Source: Vreelandella andesensis
GTDB lineage: Bacteria; Pseudomonadota; Gammaproteobacteria; Pseudomonadales; Halomonadaceae
DNA length: 64,000 nucleotides
Reading direction: 5' to 3'
Assembly (NCBI RefSeq): GCF_003989795.1
Contig: NZ_RZHG01000018.1
Span: forward strand, 218,772-282,771
A program made the translations under genes and the position numbers. Of this stretch, positions 16,712-26,318 are shown piece by piece. The notes beneath the pieces are model-generated. The model had not been told where the DNA came from. It did no database searches and saw only the letters and a program-made list of their open reading frames with translations. Numbering within the stretch: the first letter of the stretch is position 1; every line of letters begins with the position of its first letter.

Positions 16712-19561
16712 ATGGACAGCATTCTGGTCAGGGGTGCACGCACCCATAACCTCAAGCAGATCGATGTGGAGCTGCCCCGCGACAAACTTATCGTTATTAC
16801 CGGCCTTTCCGGTTCGGGTAAGTCGTCGCTGGCGTTCGATACGCTCTACGCTGAGGGGCAACGCCGCTATGTGGAGTCGCTTTCCACCTATGCGCGTCAG
16901 TTTCTTTCGATGATGGAAAAACCCGATGTGGATCACATCGAAGGGCTTTCGCCTGCGATCTCTATTGAGCAGAAATCCACTTCCCACAACCCCCGCTCTA
17001 CCGTCGGCACGATTACTGAGATTTACGATTACCTGCGTCTGCTGTTTGCCCGGGCAGGAACGCCCCGTTGCCCAGAGCACGGTGAAGAACTGGAAGCGCA
17101 AACCATTTCCCAGATGGTTGACCAAGTCATGAACCTGGCCGAAGGCACCAAATTGATGCTTTTGGCGCCAGTGGTAAAAGGTCGTAAAGGGGAGCATTTA
17201 CAGCTACTGGCAGAGCTGCGGGCTCAAGGCTTCGTCAGGGTACTGATTGATGGTCAGGTGCTAGAACTTGACGATATCGCCCCTTTGGACAAACGCAAAA
17301 AACACGATATCAGCGTGGTGGTTGACCGCTTTAAAGTACGCGATGACATTGCCCAGCGCCTGGCAGAATCGTTTGAAACCGCGATCAACCTCACCGACGG
17401 CACGGCGATGATCCACTTTATGGATGGCGACCAGGAAGACCTCGCCTTTTCATCGCGTTTTGCCTGTCCGGTGTGCGGCTATTCGCTTTCTGAGCTTGAA
17501 CCGCGGATGTTTTCGTTCAACAACCCCGCGGGCGCCTGCCCCACCTGTGACGGCTTAGGTGTTCAGCAGTATTTTGATCCCGACAAGTTGATTAGCCATC
17601 CAGAGCTATCGCTGGCAGAAGGCGTCATTAAAGGTTGGGATCGTCGCAACATTTACTACTTTACCCAACTGCAAGCGCTCGCCAAACATTATCAATTTGA
17701 GCTTGAAACGCCGTGGATTGAGCTTGCAAACCATGAGCGTGAGATTATTTTAAACGGCAGTGGCCGCGAACAGATTCCTTTTGTGTATGTGGGTGACCGT
17801 GGCCGCAAGGTGACCCGCGAGCACGCCTTTGAAGGCGTACTGCCCAATATGCAGCGTCGCTATCGGGAAACCGAATCCAACATGGTGCGTGACGATTTGG
17901 CCAAATATATCGCTGTGCAGCCCTGCGCTACCTGTGGTGGCTCGCGGCTGCGCAAAGAGTCGCGCCATGTGTTTGTTGATGACCACAACATTGCCGACAT
18001 TGTGCATTTACCTATCGGTGAAGCGTGGCGCTACTTCGCCGAGCTTTCCCTACCGGGGCGCAAAGGCGAAATTGCCGATAAGATCGTTAGTGAAATTCAT
18101 GCCCGTTTAGAGTTTTTGGTCAATGTTGGGCTTAATTACCTGAACCTTGAACGTAGCGCTGATACGCTCTCAGGCGGTGAAGCACAGCGTATTCGCCTCG
18201 CCAGTCAAATTGGTGCGGGCCTGGTGGGGGTTATGTATATTCTTGACGAGCCCTCTATCGGCCTTCATCAGCGGGATAACGACCGCCTATTGAAAACCTT
18301 GGAGCGCCTGCGAGATTTAGGCAATACGGTGATTGTCGTCGAGCATGACGAAGACGCGATTCGTGCGGCTGACCATGTTCTGGATATCGGCCCAGGCGCG
18401 GGTGTACATGGCGGTGAAATCGTCGCTCAGGGCACTCCCCAAGACGTCATGGACAACCCTAATTCGCTGACGGGCCAGTACTTATCGGGAACACGAGAAA
18501 TCGCCGTTCCCCCCTATCGTATTCCTGGCAATCCCGATAAGCAGTTGGTGGTACGCGGCGCAACAGGTAACAATCTGCAAAACGTCACCATCAGCTTGCC
18601 GCTGGGGCTATTTATCGCGATCACTGGTGTGTCCGGCTCGGGTAAATCAACCCTGATTAATGGCACGTTGATGCCGATCGCCGCCCGTGAGTTAAACCGA
18701 GCCACCACGCTCACCCCCGCGCCTTATCAAAAAGTTGAAGGGCTGGATCAGCTTGATAAAGTAATCGATATCGATCAAAGCCCCATCGGCCGAACACCGC
18801 GCTCAAATCCAGCCACTTATACCGGCATTTTCACGCCGATTCGTGAGTTGTTTGCGGGCACTCAAGAAGCGCGTTCGCGGGGCTATAAGCCAGGCCGCTT
18901 TAGCTTTAACGTGAAAGGCGGCCGCTGTGAAGCGTGCCAGGGCGAAGGCATGATCAAGGTAGAGATGCACTTCCTGCCGGATATTTATGTGCCCTGCGAT
19001 GTGTGTAAAGGCAAACGCTATAACCGCGAAACGCTAGATATTCACTATAAAGGCAAAACGATCCACGAAGTGCTGGCCATGACGGTAGAGGACGCCCTGG
19101 AATTCTTCAGCCCAGTGCCGGCGATTGCCCGTCGTTTGCAAACCCTGTTGGATGTGGGCCTTTCCTATATTCGCCTTGGGCAAAGTGCCACCACCCTCTC
19201 CGGCGGCGAGGCGCAGCGTGTCAAATTAGCCCGAGAGCTAGCCAAGCGCGACACCGGAAAAACGCTTTATATTCTGGATGAACCAACCACCGGCCTGCAT
19301 TTTGAGGATATCCGCCAGCTACTCACGGTGCTCCACCGCCTGCGTGACCACGGCAATACCATTGTGGTGATCGAGCACAATCTGGATGTGATCAAAACGG
19401 CTGACTGGGTTATTGATCTTGGCCCAGAAGGGGGCTCTGGCGGTGGGCAAATTATCGCCGAAGGCACCCCAGAACAGATTGCCAAGCAAGACGTATCTCA
19501 TACTGGTCGCTTCCTTGCCCCGTTGCTTAAGCGCGGCAATCGTGCCAAAAAACCTTCCTAA
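16712..19561 (+). CDS. uvrA: UvrABC excinuclease subunit A
   Basis: 949 residues from ATG 16712 ([15 protein letters not shown]), the conserved UvrA N-terminus; the frame is open 162 bp further upstream but lacks homology there. Two ABC ATPase modules: Walker [10 protein letters not shown] near residue 32 and GVSGSGKST in the second half, each with an LSGGEAQR signature. Zinc-binding pairs CPVC/CPTC and CEAC/CDVC are present. It is the damage-sensing subunit of nucleotide excision repair and works with UvrB in the cytoplasm. E. coli UvrA is 940 residues. It complements the photolyase at the left of the window functionally, but is not linked to it. Confidence 0.98.
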   Translation: MDSILVRGARTHNLKQIDVELPRDKLIVITGLSGSGKSSLAFDTLYAEGQRRYVESLSTYARQFLSMMEKPDVDHIEGLSPAISIEQKSTSHNPRSTVGTITEIYDYLRLLFARAGTPRCPEHGEELEAQTISQMVDQVMNLAEGTKLMLLAPVVKGRKGEHLQLLAELRAQGFVRVLIDGQVLELDDIAPLDKRKKHDISVVVDRFKVRDDIAQRLAESFETAINLTDGTAMIHFMDGDQEDLAFSSRFACPVCGYSLSELEPRMFSFNNPAGACPTCDGLGVQQYFDPDKLISHPELSLAEGVIKGWDRRNIYYFTQLQALAKHYQFELETPWIELANHEREIILNGSGREQIPFVYVGDRGRKVTREHAFEGVLPNMQRRYRETESNMVRDDLAKYIAVQPCATCGGSRLRKESRHVFVDDHNIADIVHLPIGEAWRYFAELSLPGRKGEIADKIVSEIHARLEFLVNVGLNYLNLERSADTLSGGEAQRIRLASQIGAGLVGVMYILDEPSIGLHQRDNDRLLKTLERLRDLGNTVIVVEHDEDAIRAADHVLDIGPGAGVHGGEIVAQGTPQDVMDNPNSLTGQYLSGTREIAVPPYRIPGNPDKQLVVRGATGNNLQNVTISLPLGLFIAITGVSGSGKSTLINGTLMPIAARELNRATTLTPAPYQKVEGLDQLDKVIDIDQSPIGRTPRSNPATYTGIFTPIRELFAGTQEARSRGYKPGRFSFNVKGGRCEACQGEGMIKVEMHFLPDIYVPCDVCKGKRYNRETLDIHYKGKTIHEVLAMTVEDALEFFSPVPAIARRLQTLLDVGLSYIRLGQSATTLSGGEAQRVKLARELAKRDTGKTLYILDEPTTGLHFEDIRQLLTVLHRLRDHGNTIVVIEHNLDVIKTADWVIDLGPEGGSGGGQIIAEGTPEQIAKQDVSHTGRFLAPLLKRGNRAKKPS

Positions 19562-19562
19562 C

Positions 19563-19580
19563 GCTGCTCCCAGGAGCAGC
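19563..19580 (+). terminator. Small hairpin after uvrA
   Basis: GCTGCTCC-CA-GGAGCAGC immediately after the uvrA stop; no T-tract. Probably a weak terminator or mRNA-end stabiliser. The rest of 19581-19758 shows no gene. Confidence 0.4.
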
Positions 19581-19758
19581 TGGCGAACATTTTAGGCTTA
19601 AGCCCTCTTCATCTGAGCCGCACCTTTAGTGCGTTGAGTGAAGGTGGCTTGGTCTTCCACGACTGCCATCACGTCATTATTGTTCGACGCCTGCTACCTG
19701 ACCGATAACCTAGGTCGTTACTCAGCGCCTAAATCAACGGCGGAATTTTCGTTTCCAA

Positions 19759-19805
19759 AACCAACAACGCCGCGTGGCCATTCAGGCCACGCGGCGTTGT
19801 TGGTT
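19759..19805. terminator. Very strong hairpin between convergent uvrA and nrdJb
   Basis: A perfect 21-bp inverted repeat (arms 19759-19779 and 19785-19805) with a 5-nt ATTCA loop. The core arm is CCGCGTGGCC / GGCCACGCGG. The left flank carries an A-run (AAAACC) and the right ends in TTGTTGGTT, so it can end transcription from both sides. Confidence 0.8.
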
Positions 19806-19827
19806 GGCTCTGGTTAGCCAGCCGAGT

Positions 19828-20622
19828 TTAGCCGCACTTAGACCAGCCGCAACCTGCGTAACAGGTTGGGCAGCCATCCATCATGATCAGTTCACCACGA
19901 CATTCAGGACAGTTACCCACGGTTGCCGGGCCACTGCCTTTAGGCTTTTTTGCGGCACTTCCTTGCTCAGCGTTACCGCCAATCGGCTCTACAGCGCCGG
20001 TCGCCAAGCTAGTGTCTGGCTCGTCGACCGGAGGTTGCCAGGCATGGCCATGTTGCATGCGGTGGGCATAGCGCTCTACCAGCATTTCTACCGGCACTTG
20101 GTTGCCATCCTGATCCAGGAAACCGCGCCGATAAAGAATCTGCTGGATCGACCAAGCAATCGCCGCCACTTCAGAATCGTGGAACATCGGCTTGCTCCAG
20201 CGGTTCATACCACAACGCACTAGCCCTTTATCCCACGCGACCTTACGCAGGTCAGCCACCGCTTGGGTTACATAGCCCCCACGTGCAGCAAGGGAAAGAC
20301 TACGCATGGTAGCCGTAATCCACTGGTGCTCGCTGGACAGCTGCCCTGACGGGAAAAAGAACTCGACCGGGCGCTCAATAACCACACGCCGGCCACCCAC
20401 CACGCCTTCTACCGGCATGAAAGAGACCAGCAGGTAGACTTTTTTGCGGCCTTCTGCCCCCACATAAGAGATCTTTTCGGAGACCGCTTCTAGCGTTCCT
20501 TCTGGACGCGAGGGAATCCTGACCGTTAGCGGGTCTTCTTCTGGAAGTTCAGGGGCAGGCGCTGCCTGCTCCTGCTGCTTGATACGGTAACCAACGATTT
20601 TTGAGGTAATTTCTACAGCCAT
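19828..20622 (-). CDS. nrdJb: Class II ribonucleotide reductase, C-terminal subunit NrdJb
   Basis: 264 residues from ATG 20622, chosen because GGAG lies 6 nt upstream; a GTG at 20634 is also in frame. It matches the separate C-terminal part of the split B12-dependent reductase known from Pseudomonas aeruginosa. It has a TSCPD-type domain (ITATMRSLSLAARGGYVTQAVADLRKV), a linker and a C-terminal cysteine-rich end with NCPECRGEL, CPTCYAGC and terminal CGWSKCG. The last cysteines are the ones expected to re-reduce the active site. It lies 55 bp downstream of nrdJa and the two products must act together. Confidence 0.9.
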   Translation of the reverse strand: MAVEITSKIVGYRIKQQEQAAPAPELPEEDPLTVRIPSRPEGTLEAVSEKISYVGAEGRKKVYLLVSFMPVEGVVGGRRVVIERPVEFFFPSGQLSSEHQWITATMRSLSLAARGGYVTQAVADLRKVAWDKGLVRCGMNRWSKPMFHDSEVAAIAWSIQQILYRRGFLDQDGNQVPVEMLVERYAHRMQHGHAWQPPVDEPDTSLATGAVEPIGGNAEQGSAAKKPKGSGPATVGNCPECRGELIMMDGCPTCYAGCGWSKCG

Positions 20623-20677
20623 GGTGTTCTCCACTTAGCAAAGGGTGTCGGGCGATGTTCTTAGCAAGGCATAGCCC

Positions 20678-22789
20678 TTACCATTTGCCGTAGGTGCCCT
20701 CTTTTAAGGCATCAAACAAGTTGGCGGCGTTATGCTCTTCACCGTCGTAGACCACCGTTTCGTCGCCGGTCAGCTCTAAGGTTTCGCCATTTTCCAGCTC
20801 AAACACGTAGGTGGTGTTTTTTAAATCATCTTCACGTACCAGAACCCCCTGGAACGCTTCTGGATTGAAGCGGAACGTGGTGCAGCCTTTCAAGCGGCTT
20901 TCATACGCTTGTAAATAGAGATCCTGGAATTTCTCAAACGGGAACTCTGTTGGCACGTTAACTGTTTTAGAGATCGCTGAGTCGATCCACTGCTGAGCGG
21001 CCGCCTGTACGGCCACATGCTGCTCAGGCGTCACCGAGTCCGCGGTAATAAAGTAGTCGGGCAAATCGCTTTCCACCGCATCGGCGGCAATAAAGTGACG
21101 GTAAGCGGCTAACTCGAACGAGACAACCTCAACTTGCTCTTTGGTTTTCTTACCCGATTGAATGATATTGCGGAAATAACGATGCGAGAACGATGGCTCA
21201 ATGCCGTTTGACGCATTATTACCCATCGATAGTGAAATCGTACCGGTAGGCGCAATAGAGCTGTGGTGGGTGAAACGCGCACCATGCTCAGCCAGCTGTG
21301 TTACCAGCTCAGGCTCGAGCTCAGCTACTTTCGCCATGTATTGGCTATAGCGGGCATGAAGAATACGCCCAGGCACTTTATCACCCACTTCATAGCCATC
21401 AGCCGCTAGCTGGGGCCGCTCGCGCATCATCTTCGGCGTAATCGTGTGCTCTTGTTCAAGCACAGGTGCCATGCCTTTCTCTTTAGACAGCTCTAGCGCT
21501 TGCTTCCAGCCTTCTAGCGCGAGGTGGCGGCTGACTTCTTCGGTAAAGGCTAGCGAGGCTTGTGAGCCATAGGGAATTTTAAGCATGGTCATGGTTGATC
21601 CAAGCCCCAAGAAGCCCATGCCATGGCGGCGCTTGGCTTCAATCTCACGCTGCTGCTGTGGTAGTGGCAAGCCAGCAATTTCCACCACGTTATCCAGCAT
21701 GCGGGTAAAGATCGCCACAACCTTGCGATAGCGCTCCCAATCAAAGCGCGGCTTGTCACTGAACGGCTCAATCACAAACTTGGTCAGGTTGACCGATCCA
21801 AGCAAACAGGCACCTTCCGGCGGCAACGGCTGCTCACCACAGGGGTTGGTCGCGCGGATATCTTCGCAGAACCAGTTATTGTTCATGCGATTGACCTGAT
21901 CAATCAGAATAAACCCAGGTTCGGCATAGTCGTAAGTCGAGGACATTATGGTGTCCCATAGCTCGCGAGCTTTGATGACTTCAACGACGCGACACGCTAC
22001 GCGGCCTTGGTCATCTACCGTATACCCCTCTTCAATGACGGGCCAATCGCGGTAAATCAAATCACCCGCTTTTACATCGTCTTTTTCACCAGGATGTAAG
22101 GGGAACGCCAGCGGCCAATCGGCGTTATGCTTCACTGCTTCCATAAATTCGTCAGTAATCAACAGGCTCAGGTTGAACTGACGTAGACGACCGGCTTCAC
22201 GCTTCGCTTGAATAAACTCACGAACATCTGGATGGCCGACGTCGAAGGTACCCATCTGGGCGCCTCGGCGGCCACCTGCGGATGCCACGGTGAAGCACAT
22301 CTTGTCGTAGATATCCATAAACGCCAACGGCCCGTTAGTGCCGGCGCCAGCGCCAAACACAAACGCGCCTTTATGGCGCAGTGTCGAAAAGTCATAACCA
22401 ATGCCGGCGCCAGACTTCAATGTCATGCCTGCATCAACGACCGAATCGAGAATATCGCGCATAGAGTCGCGAATAGTGCGGGAGACCGTACAGTTGATCA
22501 GGCTGACCGCGGGTTTGTAGGCCTCAGCGCCCGCGTTGGAAAGAATTCGCCCAGCAGGAATGGCGCCATTTTCTAATGCCCAACGAAATTTTGGCAGCCA
22601 TTCACTGGCGTGGTCGCCTTCGACCGCCGCCAATGCCTGCGCGACACGCTCAAAGGTGGCACCCACATCCTGATCCACAGGTTGGCTATGGCGATCTTTT
22701 AACCGATATTTAGCATCCCAGATGTCTTTTGACGGAACCTGTAATGGGACATCATTCGATGTTTTCATAGCCTTTGCTGCGGTGCTCAT
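20678..22789 (-). CDS. nrdJa: Adenosylcobalamin-dependent ribonucleotide reductase, catalytic subunit NrdJa
   Basis: 703 residues from ATG 22789, preceded by AAGGAG 9 nt upstream; a GTG 18 bp earlier is in frame. It reduces ribonucleotides to deoxyribonucleotides with a radical made from adenosylcobalamin, so it works with or without oxygen. Seen: the first redox cysteine in SLINCTVSRTIRDSM, the 'GSGIGYDFSTLRHKGA'-type segment (here KSGAGIGYDFS) and the active-site NxCxE as NPCGEQPLPPEGACLLGSVNL. 'SIAPTGTISLSMGNNASNGIEP' is the phosphate-binding loop. The usual C-terminal zinc/cysteine part is missing and is supplied by nrdJb. No class I nrdAB in this window. Confidence 0.95.
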   Translation of the reverse strand: MSTAAKAMKTSNDVPLQVPSKDIWDAKYRLKDRHSQPVDQDVGATFERVAQALAAVEGDHASEWLPKFRWALENGAIPAGRILSNAGAEAYKPAVSLINCTVSRTIRDSMRDILDSVVDAGMTLKSGAGIGYDFSTLRHKGAFVFGAGAGTNGPLAFMDIYDKMCFTVASAGGRRGAQMGTFDVGHPDVREFIQAKREAGRLRQFNLSLLITDEFMEAVKHNADWPLAFPLHPGEKDDVKAGDLIYRDWPVIEEGYTVDDQGRVACRVVEVIKARELWDTIMSSTYDYAEPGFILIDQVNRMNNNWFCEDIRATNPCGEQPLPPEGACLLGSVNLTKFVIEPFSDKPRFDWERYRKVVAIFTRMLDNVVEIAGLPLPQQQREIEAKRRHGMGFLGLGSTMTMLKIPYGSQASLAFTEEVSRHLALEGWKQALELSKEKGMAPVLEQEHTITPKMMRERPQLAADGYEVGDKVPGRILHARYSQYMAKVAELEPELVTQLAEHGARFTHHSSIAPTGTISLSMGNNASNGIEPSFSHRYFRNIIQSGKKTKEQVEVVSFELAAYRHFIAADAVESDLPDYFITADSVTPEQHVAVQAAAQQWIDSAISKTVNVPTEFPFEKFQDLYLQAYESRLKGCTTFRFNPEAFQGVLVREDDLKNTTYVFELENGETLELTGDETVVYDGEEHNAANLFDALKEGTYGKW

Positions 22790-22878
22790 ATCGCGAAACT
22801 CCTTCACAACGGGGTGAATATAGCGCTCAAATCGAAGCGATTATACGTCCTGCGGTGATGAAGTATAGACTTGACTTT

Positions 22879-22926
22879 ACACTATATGCGGCATTTTCTT
22901 TGTTAAAGACTACTACATATAGAAAA
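22879..22926 (-). promoter_or_regulatory. Two candidate NrdR boxes upstream of nrdJa
   Basis: ACACTATATGCGGCAT (22879-22894) and, read on the minus strand, TTTCTATATGTAGTAG (22926-22911). Each matches the NrdR consensus ACACWATATATNGTGT at about 10-11 of 16 positions, with the central CTATAT kept in both. Their starts are 32 bp apart, three helical turns, which is the spacing NrdR box pairs normally have. They lie 90-137 bp upstream of the nrdJa start. Confidence 0.5.
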
Positions 22927-22997
22927 ATCAGCGCGTTACCTTTTGCTTACCTTAAACAAACGATAGGCTAATGGTTTTCTTGTGTGGTGCTATTTAT

Positions 22998-23567
22998 ATG
23001 CCTACTTTAAAGCGTTTATCGTTAGCGGCTTTCAGCGCCGTACTGTCCAGCGCCGTACTGTCCAGCGCCGCGCTGCCTAGTTTGGCTGCAACGTTCAATA
23101 TTGATGCCACACAGCCTCATCGTCATTGGCAGTCAATGGCGCTAACGCTGGGCGACGAGCGGCACTTTCGCGCCGTGGAAACCCACAGTTATTCGGATGC
23201 CACATTGAGCGTGAACGCAACTAAGGGGGTGTGCGACTTACCGTGGCTGGAAATGCGGGTCACCTTGGCTGAGCAGCAAGGCGAAAGTCGCGCGGTTAAC
23301 CTAGTGCCCACCCGAATCCGGGTAGATGACAGGCCAATCATCGATACCATGGCAGAGTTTATTACCGAGCGTGGTGATGATGGATTTTATACGCACTTCT
23401 ACCTGAACGACCTACAAGCCTTAATAGATCAAATGAGCCAGGGCGAACAGCTGTTTATCGGCTTCGACCAACAGGATAGCGACCCTTGGTACATGACCTT
23501 TAGCCTTGACGGTGCTGATAACGCCCTTCACAGAATGCAGCGCTTATGTAACCGCGACGACGGGTAA
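22998..23567 (+). CDS. Secreted hypothetical protein
   Basis: 189 residues from ATG 22998 (MPTLKRLSLAAFSAVL), which gives a clean Sec signal peptide ending near SLAA; an upstream in-frame ATG at 22971 would add nine residues before the signal. The mature part has no family I can name: a probably beta-rich periplasmic protein with two or three cysteines (VCDLPW, QRLCNRDD) and the phrase 'FIGFDQQDSDPWYMTFSLDGA'. The signal-peptide hydrophobic core is encoded by three 15-bp tandem repeats. It is convergent with the phytochrome-like cyclase. Function unknown. Confidence 0.7.
   Translation: MPTLKRLSLAAFSAVLSSAVLSSAALPSLAATFNIDATQPHRHWQSMALTLGDERHFRAVETHSYSDATLSVNATKGVCDLPWLEMRVTLAEQQGESRAVNLVPTRIRVDDRPIIDTMAEFITERGDDGFYTHFYLNDLQALIDQMSQGEQLFIGFDQQDSDPWYMTFSLDGADNALHRMQRLCNRDDG
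23034..23078 (+). repeat. 15-bp tandem repeat inside a signal-peptide coding region
   Basis: AGCGCCGTACTGTCC twice, then AGCGCCGCGCTGCCT. It encodes S-A-V-L-S repeated in the hydrophobic core of the secreted protein. Confidence 0.9.
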
Positions 23568-23576
23568 CGAAGAAGG

Positions 23577-25619
23577 CTATTCCTGCAGCGCTTTTTTAGT
23601 GATTTCAACACGATTACGCCCATTACGTTTAGCTCGGTACATCGCTGCATCGGCTCGGGCGATGATGGTTTTGCAACTGTCATCGGGTTGCCATACGGTG
23701 ACGCCGATGCTGACCGTTATCGGTTGAACCAGGCCATTTACCTCAAGCGTGGCCACTAGGCCACGCAATCGTTCAGCAAGTCCTTCTGCAGCTTCCATAT
23801 TGGAGTGGGTCGCCAATACCACAAACTCTTCCCCTCCCCAGCGCCCTAAATGATCACAACCACGCAGTGAGCCTTCCACCAGGCGGGCTAACGAAATCAA
23901 TACATCATCACCTACGCTATGGCCGAGCGTGTCATTGATCTGTTTAAAATGATCGACATCGAATAACAACACGGAAAAAGCGGCTCCATAACGCTTTGCC
24001 GCTACCAGCTCTGCATCAATGGCCTGCTCGATGCGGTAGCGGTTCCACACCTGAGTGAGCGGGTCAAAATGTGCCAACTGTTTTAACCGCTGATTCGCTT
24101 CTGCCAGGGCTTTGCGCTCGCGCTCCAGATGCATATTGAGCGTGCTGATCTCATAAGCAGAAATGGCCAGCGTTAAATCCTCCCCCAAATCCATTGCGGC
24201 TAGCCGCTCGACCCGTTGCCATGCTTCGCTTTTTCCTGTGACCTCTTCGCACCAGGCGTCAGAAGGCGACATCATCATGGGTGGCAAAGGTACTGAAGAA
24301 GGCTGCATTGCCCAGTAGAGCGTTTCGACTTGTTCAGGGCGGAAAAACATCAGCCAGCCGCGCTGGGTAGGGTCAGTAGGTAACGGCACCGCCAGCACAC
24401 CGCTCTGCTCCAAAAGATCTAAAGAAGACGTCAATGGCTCTTTGGCTGTCTCCTGAGTACACCAAGGCCCACTATGGACGTGGGCTTTTTCAATCCGCGT
24501 AACTAACTGACTGATCACTTCCGGTTTGGGCGTATTGCCTGATTGATAGACACTGCCTTTCACCCATAACGCAACACCATTAGCACGGAAAAGAGACCTC
24601 CATGTATCGGCATGCTCAGTAAACAGCTGATAGGGGCCCTGAGGCTTCAAACGGTTATTGGTTGAAAGCACCAGGCTATCTTGCACGCGCTGCAAATAAC
24701 GCGCTTCTTGTCGAGCTCTCAACAATAAAAGCCGCTGGGTGGCCATTTGTACCAAGGTACGCACCGCATCGCGCACGGGCGGCGTCACCGGGTGGGCCGA
24801 CGCCGAGTGGCAAAATAGTAGTCCCCATAGGCCGGCATCTCCCTGCATGGCTACGCTTAATGCACCGCGTACTCCAAGGCGTTGCAAATACTGCTGCCGT
24901 TCAGGGGCCGGTGCACGCAAGAAGCAATCGCTTACATCAACTGCCACTTCCTTCGGCAGCAAGTGCTCGCAAGGTGCCATCACGTCTTGGATAAGCCGCA
25001 CCGGATGACGCTCGTAGGAGCGCCGAAGTGCGATAGGAAAGTCCTTAGCAGGAAAGCGCTGCCCTAACAAGTCAGGCAAACGACCTACCGGCAACTCGGC
25101 ACCCGGCAAAGCCCGCTCTGTCGCTAACGACCCCGCCACGATTATCCCATGCCAATCACTATCGAAATGGCACACAGATACTCGATCATGCCCCGTCAAC
25201 TGTTGTACTGCTATCACCAGATAATCAAGCAATTCTTCTTGATGTGTCGCTTCCGCTAGACGCATCAAGCGTTCATTCACTGTGCCAAGCAAACGCTGCT
25301 TACCAAGCGTGTGTAAAGGTTCGATCTCGATCAACACATGCGAGCCTGCCCGGTAAGCATGTAGTTGGAAGCGGTTTGGTCGAGCGGGACATTTAAAAGT
25401 GAGCGGCCCAGGCAAACGCTGCTGACCTTGTAGCTCGTAGCGCACGCGCTGACCTAAACGCTTTCCTAGAACGCTGGATAGTGTTGGGAGGCGCCCGTTA
25501 GGAAGGCTTATACCCAGTAGTACAGCAACGTTACTACTCATTGCCTGTATGCGTCGGCTGTCGGCATCGAGCACCAGTAATGCACCGAACGACTGTAGTA
25601 GCGAGTGATGCTTCGACAC
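23577..25619 (-). CDS. Diguanylate cyclase with degenerate phytochrome (PAS-GAF-PHY) sensor
   Basis: 680 residues. Residues 1-105 match a phytochrome PAS domain (LLQSFGALLVLD), 125-300 a GAF domain (DRVSVCHFDSDWHG, RFPAKDFP, YLQRLGVRGALSVAM), and 320-470 a PHY domain (RGWLMFFRPEQVETLYWAM). A helix leads to GGDEF 515-680 (HFDPLTQVWNR, GRWGGEEFV), whose GGEEF active site is intact. The photosensory site is damaged. There is no cysteine before the PAS, the chromophore-contacting His in the GAF is Glu240, and the PRxSF tongue motif is absent, although Asp193 of the DIP-type motif is kept. It probably makes c-di-GMP in response to something other than bilin/light. It lies 23 bp after the motD-like gene, in the fliA operon direction. 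Confidence 0.88.
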   Translation of the reverse strand: MSKHHSLLQSFGALLVLDADSRRIQAMSSNVAVLLGISLPNGRLPTLSSVLGKRLGQRVRYELQGQQRLPGPLTFKCPARPNRFQLHAYRAGSHVLIEIEPLHTLGKQRLLGTVNERLMRLAEATHQEELLDYLVIAVQQLTGHDRVSVCHFDSDWHGIIVAGSLATERALPGAELPVGRLPDLLGQRFPAKDFPIALRRSYERHPVRLIQDVMAPCEHLLPKEVAVDVSDCFLRAPAPERQQYLQRLGVRGALSVAMQGDAGLWGLLFCHSASAHPVTPPVRDAVRTLVQMATQRLLLLRARQEARYLQRVQDSLVLSTNNRLKPQGPYQLFTEHADTWRSLFRANGVALWVKGSVYQSGNTPKPEVISQLVTRIEKAHVHSGPWCTQETAKEPLTSSLDLLEQSGVLAVPLPTDPTQRGWLMFFRPEQVETLYWAMQPSSVPLPPMMMSPSDAWCEEVTGKSEAWQRVERLAAMDLGEDLTLAISAYEISTLNMHLERERKALAEANQRLKQLAHFDPLTQVWNRYRIEQAIDAELVAAKRYGAAFSVLLFDVDHFKQINDTLGHSVGDDVLISLARLVEGSLRGCDHLGRWGGEEFVVLATHSNMEAAEGLAERLRGLVATLEVNGLVQPITVSIGVTVWQPDDSCKTIIARADAAMYRAKRNGRNRVEITKKALQE

Positions 25620-25642
25620 AAAGATAGCCTCAAGAAATTGCT

Positions 25643-26314
25643 TTACCCCTCAGCCTGTTGCCTTAGCAACAGCTCGACGCGTCGGTTGGCAGACCGGCCT
25701 TCCGACGTCGCGTTACTTTCCATGGGTTGGGTATCGGCATAACCGACTGCCCGCATACGTGAAATAGCAACTCCCTGGCGCTCAAGATGCCGGACGACTG
25801 CAATAGCGCGTCCTGTCGAGAGCTCCCAATTCGAGGGGAAGCGTGAGGTGGCAATGGGAATATTATCCGTATGCCCCTCGACTGAAATTTGACCTTCAAA
25901 GGACGCTAGCACTGCCAAAAGGCTCTCCAACACATCTTGCCCCTCGGCCGTTAGCACGGCGTCGCCACTAGGGAAGAGCAAGCTGTCGTCGATGCGCAGC
26001 GTAACACCTTCTTCTCCTTGAGAGACACTCACCCCAGGGATATTAAGCTCAGCCATCCGCGGCTTCAGCCCACTGTGTCGAGGATGAATACCCGTTGCCA
26101 AGCTGGCCAACGGAAGCGAGGTGATAGCGCTTGCCGAGCGCATTCTATCGCTGTCAACGGCTTCCCCACCCCCCGGCGGCGTCATCGCAAGCAGTAGGAC
26201 AAACAGCGTGATTAGCAGCGTTAACACGTCTAAGTAGCTCGTTAGCCAGCCTTCATCGCCTTCGCCTGACCCAGCGGGCAGTTCCAGCACGTGGCGTGAA
26301 TCACGATCTAGCAT
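25643..26314 (-). CDS. motD: Second MotB-type stator protein (MotD-like)
   Basis: 223 residues with one N-terminal membrane span (GWLTSYLDVLTLLITLFVLLL) holding the proton-path aspartate Asp29. A linker follows, then an OmpA-type peptidoglycan-binding domain (SVEGHTDNIPI, NWELSTGRAIAVVRHL, VGYADTQP, NRRVELLL). It anchors a MotA-type ring to the cell wall in the flagellar motor. It differs clearly from the MotB at 45885-46805 (306 residues) and is closer in size and span sequence to MotD/PomB types. It follows the MotA-type gene by 4 bp and is downstream of fliA. Confidence 0.88.
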   Translation of the reverse strand: MLDRDSRHVLELPAGSGEGDEGWLTSYLDVLTLLITLFVLLLAMTPPGGGEAVDSDRMRSASAITSLPLASLATGIHPRHSGLKPRMAELNIPGVSVSQGEEGVTLRIDDSLLFPSGDAVLTAEGQDVLESLLAVLASFEGQISVEGHTDNIPIATSRFPSNWELSTGRAIAVVRHLERQGVAISRMRAVGYADTQPMESNATSEGRSANRRVELLLRQQAEG

Positions 26315-26318
26315 GACG

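Noticed and set aside
16541-17197. N-terminal extension of the MFS transporter reading frame across uvrA
   Set aside because: The extra 200 or so codons lie antisense to conserved UvrA sequence and lack transporter features; the start at 16540 begins the first membrane span properly.
23577-25619. Calling the cyclase a functional bacteriophytochrome
   Set aside because: Chromophore cysteine, GAF histidine and PRxSF motif are missing; only the domain architecture remains.
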